NCBI RefSeq assembly: GCF_014633365.1
Contig: NC_068344.1
Coordinates: forward strand, 6,709,327-6,773,326
Reading direction: 5' to 3'
Length of the DNA: 64,000 nt
Source: Diospyros lotus
Taxonomy: Eukaryota; Streptophyta; Magnoliopsida; Ericales; Ebenaceae
Shown here: in pieces, positions 48,346-59,951 of the stretch
How the letters are laid out: each line of letters starts with the position of its first letter
Position numbering within the stretch: position 1 is the stretch's first letter
Notes under the pieces: generated by a model
Seen by the model: only the letters and a program-made list of their open reading frames with translations
What the model was told of the DNA's origin: nothing
The model's database searches: none
Position numbers and translations under genes: made by a program

Positions 48346-48545
48346 GAAGAGGAAGAAGAAGAAGAAGAAGAAGAAAGGAAGAAGGAAGGGAGAAGAAGAA
48401 GGAAATAAGAAGAGAAGAAGAAGGAGAAGAATGGTGCGCAGGAGCAGGGACGCGGAGAAGAAGAAGAAGAAGAAGAAGAAGAAGAAGAAGAAGAAGAAGA
48501 AGAGGAGGAGGAGGAGGAGGAGGAGAAGAGAAAAGAAAAGAAAAA
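48346..48545. repeat. (GAA)n/(GGA)n tracts in element 2 5' LTR
   Basis: Long gaa runs with a gga block. The 3' LTR has the equivalent at 55300-55500 with different run lengths. They generate Lys/Arg- and Ser/Phe-rich spurious frames on both strands. Confidence 0.95.
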
Positions 48546-50163
48546 AGAAAGAAAAAGAAAGGAAAGGAAAAAAATAGAAAATGGGGCGATTTTAGGATTT
48601 TGTCGGCATGAAAAGTGATCAGGTACGTGGGTAAAAATTAGTCGAAGCATGTCATGTTTAAATTATAAATTTTTTTGCGATTAAAATTAATTAATTTGAG
48701 ACCCGGTTGTGTTATTTGCTAGGAAATGATTTAATTTGCCTCGGGAGCTTAAGAGAGGTCGGAATCAGCTAGTTTCAGGCAATTTCCAATCCCTTTCCTC
48801 GTGTTCTTTAATTCCCGTGAAAGACCTCGTGATTTCCTATATTTTATCACCTCCCTTACTTTAATTCGGCACCTTGCCTTATTGGTTGAACTATTATTCA
48901 TCTGTTTTAATTTAAATTAAATCTGAGGCTTCTATAATTTTATTCGTTGTGAGCCTACGGGGGTTTGTACCGCCCCCACTCCTTTCGGGAATGATGCTGA
49001 ACCAGTTTGGGGACTAGGTTCCTAGACGTAAGGGTTTATTTACGATTTTATTGGGTTTTCTTACAGTTTTTCTCATATTTATTTATGGTTCGGTTAGAGC
49101 TATCGAGCAGTGGGGCAGGGGTCGGTTGTTGGTGACGTTGGGGTTGACTATGATACGACCCTGATGTGGACCGTCGGGTGGACACCCCTAGTCACTGGCC
49201 ATTGACCGGTGCCGGGCACTGCTGACTAGCTCTACCGGTATGTGATTTACTGCATGATTAGATACATTGTATTACTGTTCATGATTTGATATGCACATGG
49301 GTACAAGATGCATGTTGGGATATTCAATTATTGAGTATGCTTGGACACGGACATTCTAGTTTGGTTAGGTTGCATCCAGTGCGAGCATATGCATGGCGTG
49401 TGGTTTACTATGTGGGCGGAGCATGGCCTGATGCCTGGATGTATGGGCGCCTTGTATCACGTTGATGCTCACTACGCCATTGCATTTCTATGTGCATTGC
49501 ATGGATACTGGTAGTATTTAGTTCTCGGACGGGAGTACCGTTCCAAGGGAGCCTATGGCTCGGTTGTCGGGAGTACCGAGCGATACAGGTGATGGGAGTA
49601 CTGGCCTGGGACAGCGCGCGCAGGTTTGTGGAGACATTTGTTGCCTTTCAGGGCAGCGGCAGGTTGGTATGGGACTTGGGTGCCAAGTGTCTTATGTGGG
49701 CCCCAAGGACCGGTATGTGCTTTTATTTTGTTATGCTATTGAGCTGTTGTGTTGTAGCGTCTCATGGCTTGTGTGTACCTGGGGGTTTATTCTGGGGTGA
49801 GATTTCTGGTTTTGTGTAGCCTTCAGCCTTTTCTTCCTTATGCTTGCTGAGTCTCTCGACTCATCTTGCTTTTCATCATTCCAGGTAGTGGCGGCGTGGG
49901 CCATGGCAAGGGAGTCAGCTTTAACGGTAGAGTCGGTACGGTGTACAGGCAGTCTCGTCAATCCCTATCCACTCTGATGTCTAGGTAGAATTTACTCTAT
50001 TATTTCGTACTGTGCCAGGTCTTTTCTCGAGTCTTGTGTATGTCGGCACAGGAGTTTGTGTTTATTTATTTATCTTGTGACCGCTGTATTAGCGGGGTAC
50101 CCATAGTGCATGCATGTCTTGAGCTTTGCTTCCGCTGTTCTCATTTTTGTGTATGCATGCCGG

Positions 50164-51678
50164 TGTTGGAAATGTATGCCCTAAAGACACATTTTGTTTA
50201 ATTTATGGTAATGATGTTTCTTTTATTCAGTTTATGGCACATATATTATTTGCATTTAATTGTTGGAAAAGTGTCCACGCTATTAAGTAAGTGATTCATG
50301 TGATGGGTCGTTCTTCACAGTTAGGCATGAATCATAGGTACTTAATAAGCAAGAAAATATTACTCTTGATCTTTTGATAGAACTGGGCATTCTATCATGA
50401 TAAGATCATTGTGCAATAGATCCTAATGGAGGATGGCTTGCCTTAGCCAGTAAACAGTCCGTTTACTCTAATTGTACAAGCCCATTCGGAATGCGTAGAG
50501 TGGACCTGTGATAGAAGCTAATGACAAAGTACTAATTATCATGGAGCTAGTCTATCACTGTTACTACGTGGACGAGTACTCTAATACTTGAGTATTAGTT
50601 GGTGGTCTAGTGAACCTAGATCTATATTCTTAGATTCACTGTAGGTGAGGTCTATTAAAGATCAATATCTTTTTGAGTTGGGAGTATGGTTTCTAATTAG
50701 CTAAGACAGACTAATACAAGATAGTTTCTGTGATTCACCCCTTGTGATTGTCCAAGAATAATCAAATAATCCAGGGCCCTGGGAACGTGACTTAAGAGTG
50801 TGTGCTTCTGGGTAGCTCCCAGTGATAAGCAAGTACATTCGAGTAGTCACGGATTATTGGACTAGTGATCTAAGGATGGTAGAAATCATTTAGAGAGGTG
50901 TTAGTACATTATTTCTTTCTAAATGATGGGTGTTACATAGAGGGGTATTTTCATTATTACACTAGTAGGTCAAAGACATGGCATATGCAAAATTATTCGT
51001 GGGGTTAGTGTTACCATATGGTGATAGTTGGAACACTTAGAATGACAAAATATAGCTACTAGGTAGCAGGGATATTTTGGTCATTTTAGTAGCCGTGAAT
51101 AATTTGTCTTTTGGTCCCCGGGGTAGCTCGATATAACTCATGTATTATTTAATACATTTAGCTTGTTGGATGAATTATATTAAGAGAGAATTATTTTATT
51201 CAGAATGGTCCATAATTAATTGGGCTAGAATAAAATAATAGTTCATTAGCTTTTAATTAATTAATTGGGCTAACCCAATTAGAAAATTAATTAAATGGAC
51301 TTGGCCCATTAGGGTTTGGCCCACTAGGGTTTTAACCCTAGGGTTTTCCCTATATATATTCTCTCATTTAGTTGTTTTTCATCCAAGGTCGTTTTTACTC
51401 TTCTTCACCGAAAGAGAGGCCACGAGTTCGAGTCATACTTCGGAAGATCGAAAGAGAGCCTTCAAGTTCTGATGCGAAGGAGCCGAAGGATTGCAGGACA
51501 TCTGTCGTCTCCACCACGCGAAGAAGCTCCCGCGCATCCGGCTCCCATCGCTCCATTCCGTCCGGTAATTCGCCAAAAAAGTAAGTCTCATAGATTCTAA
51601 TAAATACGAGGAAAGGTTTTTTTTTTTTAAAAAAAATCGCTTCCGTTGCACACTATGTTTCCTCGGGATGATCCTTCA
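50164..51678 (+). mobile_element. Copia-like solo LTR H (1,515 bp)
   Basis: It starts tgttggaaatgtatgcccta and ends gggatgatccttca, with the perfect 5-bp duplication gccgg (50159-50163 and 51679-51683). The uninterrupted site is seen in the 3' LTR of element 2 at 57108-57112. TATA-like tatatatatt at 51351, then a leader with 'ccgaaagagaggccacgag' and a T/A run near the end. The start sequence is of a type common for plant Copia LTRs. No PBS attached. It is the innermost insertion of the nest. Confidence 0.9.
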
Positions 51679-51781
51679 GCCGGGGTGGTCTTTGTCTTGT
51701 GTTTATCTCCTTTCTCCTCCCGTAGGCGCTCCTGTTCGGGTAGTCCGGATGGTTGGGGATATCCGGGCGGGGGTGCTTACA

Positions 51782-54700
51782 ATATTGGTATCAAAGCGTA
51801 GTTTGAATTAGTTTTCGGGGACGAGTTCCTATACACCAAGGTTTTCGGGTAGAGTTAGGGAGGTCTAGACGAATCGAATAGGTTAGGCTGCGTTGAGTTG
51901 TTGATTCGTGTGAGAGTCTGTGTCCCAATTTATGTCCGTGCATGGGTGACAAGTGCACGTTAGGACGGGACCATGAGGTGGTATAAATGAGATTTATTTA
52001 GGACTTGTGCCTGCCCTAAGTGTTTGGGTAAGAGGTTGGAATATATTTGCTTGATATTTGGTGGTTTTTACAGATTTTGAGTATTCCCAATGGAACCAGA
52101 AGACCTAGATTCCCAGTGTACCCCTACCCAATTCGGATGCCTTCCCAGCATTGGATTGTTAATGGTGTCAGTGGTAACAGGAGTTTGCTTCTGGGTAGGG
52201 AGGCGGGCAAGACGAAGTGGAATACGATGTGAGTCATATATATCGTCTTGATGAGTTGTTTCAAGAGACAATTCACGAGATTTTTGGGGATTGTCGGAGA
52301 GACAAGTCCTGTTTGCCCGTGAGCACATGAAGGACATATGGAGGTGGCTGACTGTTGTAATTATGAATGATGTGAGACTTTGTTCCCATTATGATATTTT
52401 TGCCGAAGCGGTGGGGTAACAAGTTGTCATTTGGGAGTCTTCCTAGGGACCGGTACAGGACGTGCCCAAGAGTGGAGCACAACCTGGCACTCAGTCAGTC
52501 AAAGCCACTGTGAGGGTATTGTCATAGCCACCAGAGGGACATATTGGACCCAGCCCCAGCGTAGCTAGCAATGAGGACTTAGCGTACCTGGCAGAGGAAG
52601 CTACCTCGGTTGTCAGGAGTGATGAGGAGAGTTCTAGTTAGTGAGATTATTAGGGGGGAGCCATAATGCAAATGTGTGGTTGTAAATTACAAGTTTTGTA
52701 AGGATGAGAATGGTGTGGGAAGCACCAGGTACAATGTTTGAGGGTATTATGTAATGAGATGTATTAGGTAAACTTGTGAGCCTTGGGATCCTTAGGAATC
52801 AAGTAGTCATTGCTATTAGCAAATAGTGTTCTAGGGATCTGATATGATGAATAGTATGCACCTAGGAAGTCACCGATCAAATCTACGATAGACATTTGGT
52901 TGTGGACTGTGTCGGCTAAGGCCGAGTGGATCTGACACTTGTTTTGTGGTGGACTTGTTAGGTCCCTAATCATTGTCTATTGGTTAACGTGGTAGCTTGT
53001 GGTAGTTGATGGTTTAAACTGTCTGTACATATTCAGACTGGAGATATGTAACGTAAGGAGGTGTGAAGGTAAATTGAGGTTCTGAGAGGTTTGCATTTCC
53101 TTGGAGGTTTAGGGCAGCAACCCTAAGTTTTAATCAAATCTGGATGGATAAATCGGAACACCAATACGACGTCCCAAGAGAGATCTGTGATGAGAATTGA
53201 CTAAAAGACTATTACGGACTTGTGGACTTGAAACTTATAGCGATTATGTTATTTGGAGATTTGGCATTATTACCTAGATAGGGTATAGGTCTTTAGTTCT
53301 CACAGGTGAAGTGGAGTTCAGGTGACGCCGCGATTGGCGTGTTGAAAGACTAAGGCTGTGAGATTCTATAATAAATAGGGTAAAGCAAAGGTGATAGTAG
53401 ACATTTTGGATCGCTGTGGAGCATCTGTGATAAAGTGAATTAGAAATAAAAAAAAAAAAAAAAAACCCCTCTAAGCTTTGATGTGGTAGGAGATACCCAG
53501 GTGTATGGCCAAGATCAAAGTTAGTTGAATGTCTAAGTCACTGTTGAGTTTTGTTGTAAGGATAGTAGTTGCTATGAGTATGCGCGGTGCTAATCACGGA
53601 CCACATGCCCTAGGGTCGGTTATTGACTGAATGAGGAGATGAGACTCCTTTGGGTGCTAGTCAAGTGGTACATCGGCAGAAACATGAGATGGCTTGTTAT
53701 GCTAGCCAAAAGAATGCTTAACCCACATCTTTAAGTTGTTTTTCATTTTTGAGGCGACTTATGAGATGCCTTAGGAATTAGAACAGTTGTTGATACGGTG
53801 AGGTGCTATCAGTCGAGTAGGCTACGGAGTTGATAACGCCAGTTTTAGAGCTCATGTTCTAGCTAGCCTATTGAGTCTTTGAAGAGGTCAAGGTTAATAA
53901 TTAATGATCAAGATGAGGTACGGCCCAATTAGCTATCGGGAGTTAAGATCAGTAGTGAGGACAAGATTGAGGGTTGGTGGTCACCGAATAAGTCAAAATT
54001 GGGTGTGTTAATTCCTTTAAGGAGGGGAGATCTGGTGACATTTGGATCTCGAGATATATTGAGTGGAGATTGTATATCCCTTGATTGTCTTAAATAAATG
54101 GATACCCGTATTTATTGACGAGACCCCGAGCATTCACGGTAAATTATGGGAGAAAGTACTGCCGAGAAAATGCTATGTATCTGGTTAAGAATCAGTTGGC
54201 AAAAGTCAGACTAAAGGATATTGTTGTTGAATTCTTGATTGAGGATGTCGTATCGTTTCCGTGTTCCAGTGCGTCGTAAGTACGTGGCAGGTTTAGGTCA
54301 CGTTATCGAGTATTAGCTTCTCGACATGCAAGGAGGTAGCTCTACTCCTGTCACTACCGGTTGTATTCGGAATTAGCTGCATTCGCATTGAGCCTAGTGG
54401 TGCGAGTCAGTTTATCATTAGGATTGAATATCGCTGAACTTTAAGCTTGCCTTTAGGTTGATACGTGGTCGAGATAGCTTTGAGGAACAGTTGGATTATG
54501 ATATTGTAATAGGCGAATCTTGTTATTTGTATGTGATATAATTGGTGACGTTCCTCCAGCTAGTTAGGGTATCAAGTGTCATAACGTGGTTCAAGCGAGG
54601 TGATGGATTGGGGAAAATGTGCTAGGTATTAAGTCCTGTAGGATACGTAGTAGACTTGGGCTCGTGGGAACTGGAAAATGATGATATGGAATGTTCCAGA

Positions 54701-54798
54701 GGTGATGTTGAGTAATATCATGAGAGTTGCGAGCATATCTTGAGGTCATGGACTAGACACGAATTTCGAGGACGAAATTCTATTAAGGAGGGGAGAAT
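51782..54798 (+). other. Element 2 internal domain, non-coding
   Basis: It begins with PBS TGGTATCAAAGC (51786-51797, one mismatch to the tRNA-Met site) and ends with PPT aaggaggggagaa. Blocks nearly identical to element 1 include 53020-53170, 53380-53480 and 54170-54300. A frame at about 52165-52290 (QEFASG, GGGQDEVE, HIYRLDELFQETIHEIFGD) parallels the one in element 1's interior, with stops. No recognisable gag or pol domain. Confidence 0.75.
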
Positions 54799-55309
54799 TG
54801 TAATATCCCAAAAAAAAAACAAAATAATAGGAATAATAATAATATAACCATAATAATAATAAATGAAAAAAATGAACTTAAATCAATTGTGTGCGCTGTG
54901 CTCGTGTGCGTGGAAGCTGTGGAATGGCCAGTGGCCATGTTTTTCAAAGAAGAACAGAGAGTGAGAGAGCTCGGCCCAGAGGGAGAGATCGAGATCGAGA
55001 CCGAGAGAGTGAGAAAGAGAGATGGAATGAGGGAGAGAGGGTGGTGGCAGCCATGGAAGCTTCGAGTGAAGCTCGGCCATGGTCGCCCAGCGAAGCGACA
55101 GCAGCCGAGAGGGAGCGACGCGAGCAGCGGCAGTGGCAGTGGCAGCAAGCGCGGTGGCACGCGGAGGCCGGCTAGGGGCGGGCGAGGGTAGCGCTGGTCG
55201 AGGCGACGATTGGTGGAGCTCGGCCGCGACAGGCGGCCGCTGGTGCGCTGTTGCAGGAAGAAGAAGGAAGCCGCGGCCGCGCGGAAAAAGAAGAAGAAGG
55301 GAAGAGGAA

Positions 55310-55341
<32 letters not shown>

Positions 55342-57210
55342 AGAAGAAAAGAAGAAGGAAGGGAGAAGAAGAAGGAAATAAGAAGAGAAGAAGAAGGAGA
55401 AGAATGGTGCGCAGGAGCAGGAGCACGGAGAAGAAGAAGATGAAGAAGAAGAAGAAGAGGAGGAGGAGGAGGAGAAGAGAAAAGAAAAGAAAAAAGAAAG
55501 AAAAAGAAAGGAAAGGAAAAAAATAGAAAATGGGGCGATTTTAGGATTTTGTCGGCATGAAAAGTGATCAGGTACGTGGGTAAAAATTAGTCGAAGCATG
55601 TCATGTTTAAATTATAATTTTTTTTGCGATTAAAATTAATTAATTTGAGAACCGGTTGTGTTATTTGCTAGGAAATGATTTAATTTGCCTCGGGAGCTTA
55701 AGAGAGGTCGGAATCAGCTAGTTTCAGGCAAGTTCCAATCCCTTTCCTCGTGTTCTTTAATTCCCGTGAAAGACCTCGTGATTTCTTGTATTTTATCACC
55801 TCCTTTACTTTAATTCGGCACCTTGCCTTATTGGTTGAACTATTATTCATCTGTTTTAATTTAAATTAAATCTGAGGCTTCTATAATTTTATTCGTTGTG
55901 AGCCTACGGGGGTTTGTACCGCCCCCACTCCTTTCGGGAATGATGCTGAACCAGTTTGGGGACTAGGTTCCTAGACGTAAGGGTTTATTTACGATTTTAT
56001 TGGGTTTTCTTACAGTTTTTCTCATATTTATTTATGGTTCGGTTAGAGCTATCGAGCAGTGGGGCAGGGGTCGGTTGTTGGTGACGTTGGGGTAGACTAT
56101 GATACGACCCTGATGTGGACCGTCGGGTGGACACCCCTAGTCACTGGCCATTGACCGGTGCCGGGCACTGCTGACTAGCTCTGCCGGTATGTGATTTACT
56201 GCATGATTAGATACATTGCATTACTGTTCATGATTTGATATGCACATGGGTACGGGATGCATGTTGGGATATTCAATTATTGAGTATGCTTGGACACGGA
56301 CATTCTAGTTTGGTTAGGTTGCATCCAGCGCGAGCATATGCATGGCGTGTGGTTTACTATGTGGGCGGAGCATGGCCTGATGCCTGGATGTATGGGCGCC
56401 TTGTATCACGTTGATGCTCACTACGCCATTGCATTTCTATGTGCATTGCATGAATACTGGTAGTATTTAGTTCTCGGATGGGAGTACCGTTCCAAGGGAG
56501 CCTATGGCTCGGTTGTCGGGAGTACCGACGGATACAGGTGAGGGGAGTACCGGCCTGGGACAGCGCGCGCAGGTTTGTGAAGACATTTGCTGCCTTTCAG
56601 GGCAGTGGCAGGTTGGTATGGGACTTGGGTGCCAAGTGTCTTATGTGGGCCCCAAGGACCGGTATGTGCTTTTATTTTGTTATGCTATTGAGCTGTTGTG
56701 TTGTAGCGTCTCATGGCTTGTGTGTACCTGGCGGTTTATTTTGGGGTGAGATTTCTGGTTTTGTGTAGCCTTCAGCCTTTTCTTCCTTATGCTTGCTGAG
56801 TCTCTCGACTCACCTTACTTTCCATCATTCCAGGTAGTGGCGGCGTGGGCCATGGCAAGGGAGTCAGCTTTAACGGCAGAGTCGATACGGTGTACAGGTA
56901 GTCTCGTCAATCCCTATCCACTCTGATGTCTAGGTAGAATTTACTCTATTATTTCGTACTGTGCCAGGTCTTTTCTCGAGTTTTGTGTATGTCGGCACAG
57001 GAGTTTGTGTTTATTTATTTATCTTGTGACCGTTGTATTAGCGGGGTACCCATAATGCATGCATGTCTTGAGCTTTGCTTCCGCTGTTCTCATTTTTGTG
57101 TATGCATGCCGGGGTGGTCTTTGTCTTGTGTTTATCTCCTTTCTCCTCCCGTAGGCGCTCCCGTTCGGGTAGTCTGGATGGTTGGGGATATCTGGGCGGG
57201 GGTGCTTACA
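54799..57210 (+). repeat. Element 2 3' LTR (2,412 bp)
   Basis: Uninterrupted copy of the 5' LTR; followed by target duplication aaaat. The family's 109-codon frame is shortened here to 96 codons (56478-56768) because its usual start is changed. Confidence 0.95.
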
Positions 57211-58871
57211 AAAATAATAATGTAGAAAATAAATATGAAGAGTTTTAAGTTTTTGAGAGTACTAGGGTATCTTGGTTTCACCTAAATAATCCAATTTAAT
57301 TTAAATAGTTGATAATCCAGATTTAATTATTCATGCAAAAATAATTAATCACACAAGTCAAATCTTTACTTTCATTCCAATTATATTCTTGTGGTGTTTA
57401 TTATCTAGATCGAGTTATAGATTTTTCCTTTCGGTCTAAATCTGTATCAACAATCAATCAAATATTGTCCAAGTATTTGATAGCATTAAGCACAATAATA
57501 AACACTTGCATGAATAAAGAAAATCATTCCATAAAAATTAAATTGTCATATTCAGATTACATCAAAATACCCTAATTACAGAATTTAGTTCATTTTATAA
57601 ATGATAAAATCCTTAACATAATAAATGAACATAAATATAGACTTTAAAAGAAATGAGAGAAGAAGATAAAACTCTTTATGTATAGATTTCCTTCACAAAG
57701 ATGTTGTCACCAATCCTCTAAAAGGCTCCAATTTTTCTCTTTCTCTTGAGTACGCTACTCCTCAAATTTTTGCTCTCCAGGCCCCAAAGTCTCCCCCCTC
57801 CCCCCATCTTCTGCTTCTCCCATATTTATTGGAAACTATTGGGCATAAAATAATAATTCCCATACTCTACTCTTCTTTAATTCAGACGGTCATCACGCCA
57901 TGCTATCCACTTAGCCTCTTTTTATTTTTTATTTTATTTCTTGACAACTTTGATAAGCCACATGATCTACACACCTACTTCCTTTTATTTCCCGTAAGTT
58001 CCGTCGTTCCCCTTTCTTTTCATCTCTCTCATATTTATATAATATATATCTATGCATTGCAACGCACATGCCCTAACCCATCTCAACTTCAATTTAATCT
58101 CTTATTATATAATATATATGCACGTCCCATGATTACCTACAATTCACTTATAATATATTTAAACTTTATGCGCCCATCTCTAACAACTCCACGCCACTTA
58201 ATTTATTTAATATTAATTACATATATATATATAATATAAACACCACGTAGTATTCTTGCAAAATAACAAGAGATACTAGCAATTAAATATCTATAAAAGA
58301 AACTCAAAACACTAGACAATTCTAAGTAAAACACATATAAAATACTAAAAACACTGCTCAATTATGACTAATAAATGTGTGAATAAATTCCCACATCATA
58401 TACTCCATTTGGTTTATCCATGCCTTGATTCTACGATCTCACTTGTTGATTATATATACTTGCTGACCCTCGTGGCTCACCTTGCTTACTCTTGTCATTC
58501 TAGATAAGGAAAAGAAAATTGTAAAGGATGAGTCTAATGGGGCTAGAGCCCAGGTATAGAGGTGTACAGAGATGTTTCCAACTAAAAGGTCCATGGTGTA
58601 TTTTGTTTAAGGGCTTGTAGAGTGAAAAATTTATTGTGCAATTTGCAATATTGCCCTTTTATTTTGGATGGTATGGCCATTTAGCCCAAGGGATTTTGTA
58701 TGTCAAGATATGAATGAAATGTATTATTTTTTACTCCTGTTATTTAGTAAGAAGGAAAAAGAAAATGTTGAGTGTTTTATTTAAGTGTTGTTCTATATCA
58801 TTTTTGTGACTACATCTTTTCGAATTTTCCTGTGCTACCAGGATAATTCAGGAGTCGGCCGCTACATTTCT

Positions 58872-59945
58872 TATGACATAGTTGAACGTAAATAAAATCT
58901 TATTAATTTTAATTTTGAAAAACTTCTTTCAACTAAAACTATAGTAACATAAATGGTTAATAGTATTCTATAATCTATCCATGTATTTGAAACATAAATT
59001 ACCTTTTTTTTTATAAAATTTAGTATCGCAAATGGTGTTTTTATTTTCATAATTGTAATTTCTTTTAAAACTTTTAATTCTGAAAATAAAATCTAAACCA
59101 TCAATATTAGAGGGCATGCTATGTTTTAGAAAATTTTCAAGATTTAAACAATTTTTCTTCAAATCATCAACATCAAGCAATTTTAATTTTTTTTACATTA
59201 TAAAGGAAACCAAAATTATCTTCGTATATTTCTTTTAAAACTTTTAATTCTGAAAATAAAATCTAAACCATCAATATTAGAGGGCATGCTATGTTTTAGA
59301 AAATTTTCAAGATTTAAACAATTTTTCTTCAAATCATCAACATCAAGCAATTTTAATTTTTTTTACATTATAAAGGAAACCAAAATTATCTTCGTATATT
59401 TCTTTTAAAACTTTTAATTCTGAAAATAAAATCTAAACCATCAATATTAGAGGGCATGCTATGTTTTAGAAAATTTTCAAGATTTAAACAATTTTTTTTC
59501 AAATCATAAACATCAAGCAATTTTAATTTTTTTACATTATAAAGGAAACCAAAATTATCTTCATATATTTCAAATTGTTCAAATCTATTTTGAAGAGAGG
59601 AAATAGCATAATCCACTAAATATGTAAAATAATTAATTATAAAATATTATTCAATAGATAATTTTATCTCCTCATTTTCATTCTCATTAAATTGTTTTTT
59701 TCTCCTTATTGTTTGTTTTTCACAAAACTTTGGTTCTATATTTATTTGTTTGCAATCTTTTTAGCATAAATCATAGAAGATTTAAACCCATTTTCTTTAT
59801 AGTTTTTAAAAAACTAAATAAGACATTTCAAGCGATCTATTTCAACAGCAATGTCTATATCTTTACATTGTAAATATTTACTAACCATATTAATAGAAAA
59901 CAACATATCATACCAAATAATTATGCCTAATAAAAATTTAAAATT
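58872..59945 (-). pseudogene. hAT (ZMYM1/TTF-type) transposase relic
   Basis: On the minus strand from about 59945, short frames separated by stops give WYDMLFSINMVSKYLQ, FFKNYKENGFKS, VDYAISSLQNRFEQF, EDNFGFLYNVKKLKLLD, LKKNCLNLENFL and SNIDGLDFIFRIKSF. This order is the C-terminal half of plant TTF-type zinc-finger/hAT dimerisation proteins, domesticated or transposon-borne copies of which are abundant. The dimerisation block proper is missing. A 170-bp segment is triplicated in tandem (59061-59570), repeating the LKKNCLNLENFL part. The relic is broken by the family-B LTR on its left side. Confidence 0.7.
59061..59570. repeat. Tandem triplication, 170-bp unit
   Basis: tcttttaaaacttttaattc begins units at 59061, 59231 and 59401. 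Units are nearly identical, with a few substitutions and a 1-bp T-run change in the third. It lies within the hAT relic. Confidence 0.95.
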
Positions 59946-59951
59946 TTCAAT

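Larger units (their letters stand above)
47795..57210 (+). mobile_element. Element 2: non-coding LTR retrotransposon, relative of element 1
   Basis: 5' LTR 47795-51781 (including solo LTR H) and 3' LTR 54799-57210; both begin TGTAATATCCCA and end GGGGTGCTTACA. Perfect target duplication aaaat (47790-47794 and 57211-57215). PBS with one mismatch at 51786; PPT at 54785. The 3.0-kb interior has no gag/pol and shares many blocks with element 1's interior. The LTR's first kilobase is unrelated to that of element 1, while the last 1.45 kb is shared. LTRs differ in GAA-run lengths, an extra GA-rich segment in the 5' copy (about 47962-48010) and scattered bases, so it is older than element 1. Confidence 0.95.
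32098..58398. mobile_element. Element C: Athila/Tat-type retrotransposon with inverted LTRs
   Basis: One insertion (TSD tatac) of about 9.5 kb of its own sequence, expanded by D, E, F, G and element 2. The left LTR lies on the minus strand (32098-32547 plus 35570-36424) and the right LTR on the plus strand (47639-47794 plus 57216-58398), so both outer ends are LTR 3' ends (CCCACATCA). The minus arm reads PBS (43152-43135), leader, gag, protease and RT up to the motif DGYSGYNQI, then jumps at 36425/36424 into LTR position about 27. The plus arm starts in RT just before MDDF and continues through RNase H, integrase, tail and LTR. The arms meet at 43159-43163 (tgatg), which fits both partners. 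All genes carry stops. LTR divergence is clearly higher than in element 1, so it is old. Confidence 0.85.
47639..58398 (+). repeat. Element C right LTR, split by element 2
   Basis: Pieces 47639-47794 and 57216-58398, about 1,339 bp. It starts tgatgagaatttttcgcaag and ends ttcccacatca; TGATG and CATCA are its terminal inverted repeat. It is reverse-complementary to 32098-36424 outside the nested insertions. Target duplication tatac follows at 58399. Confidence 0.9.
29793..58866 (+). mobile_element. Family B solo LTR (about 2.77 kb) split by a 26-kb nest
   Basis: The left part 29793-32097 starts tgtaatgactcgttagtggg. The right part 58404-58866 ends ggccgctaca. Together they align with the minus-strand copy 17649-20598, and the join reads straight across element C: '..agtcgagtatac / tccatttggtttatccatgcc' against the other copy's 'agtcgggtctat / tccactttgatttatcaatgcc'. 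Flanks are ttatt and tttct, weakly similar. It includes a GTCGACT-motif group at 30990-31120 and ctt/ttc runs at 30558-30610. No PBS or internal domain is attached, so it is a solo LTR. Confidence 0.8.

Noticed and set aside
48258..48650. Long Lys/Arg-rich and Ser/Phe-rich open frames, repeated at 54883-55600 and 41594-42450
   Set aside because: They are translations of GAA/GGA microsatellites in LTR leaders; several frames on both strands are open at once and no domain is present.
32098..58398. Element C as two separate retrotransposons in opposite orientation
   Set aside because: Only one TSD pair (tatac) is found, at the outermost ends, and the family-B sequence rejoins exactly across it; each arm lacks its own 5' LTR and own TSD.
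58968..59616. Three tandem paralogous small genes on the minus strand
   Set aside because: They are one 170-bp segment of a hAT relic repeated in tandem, with stops between units.
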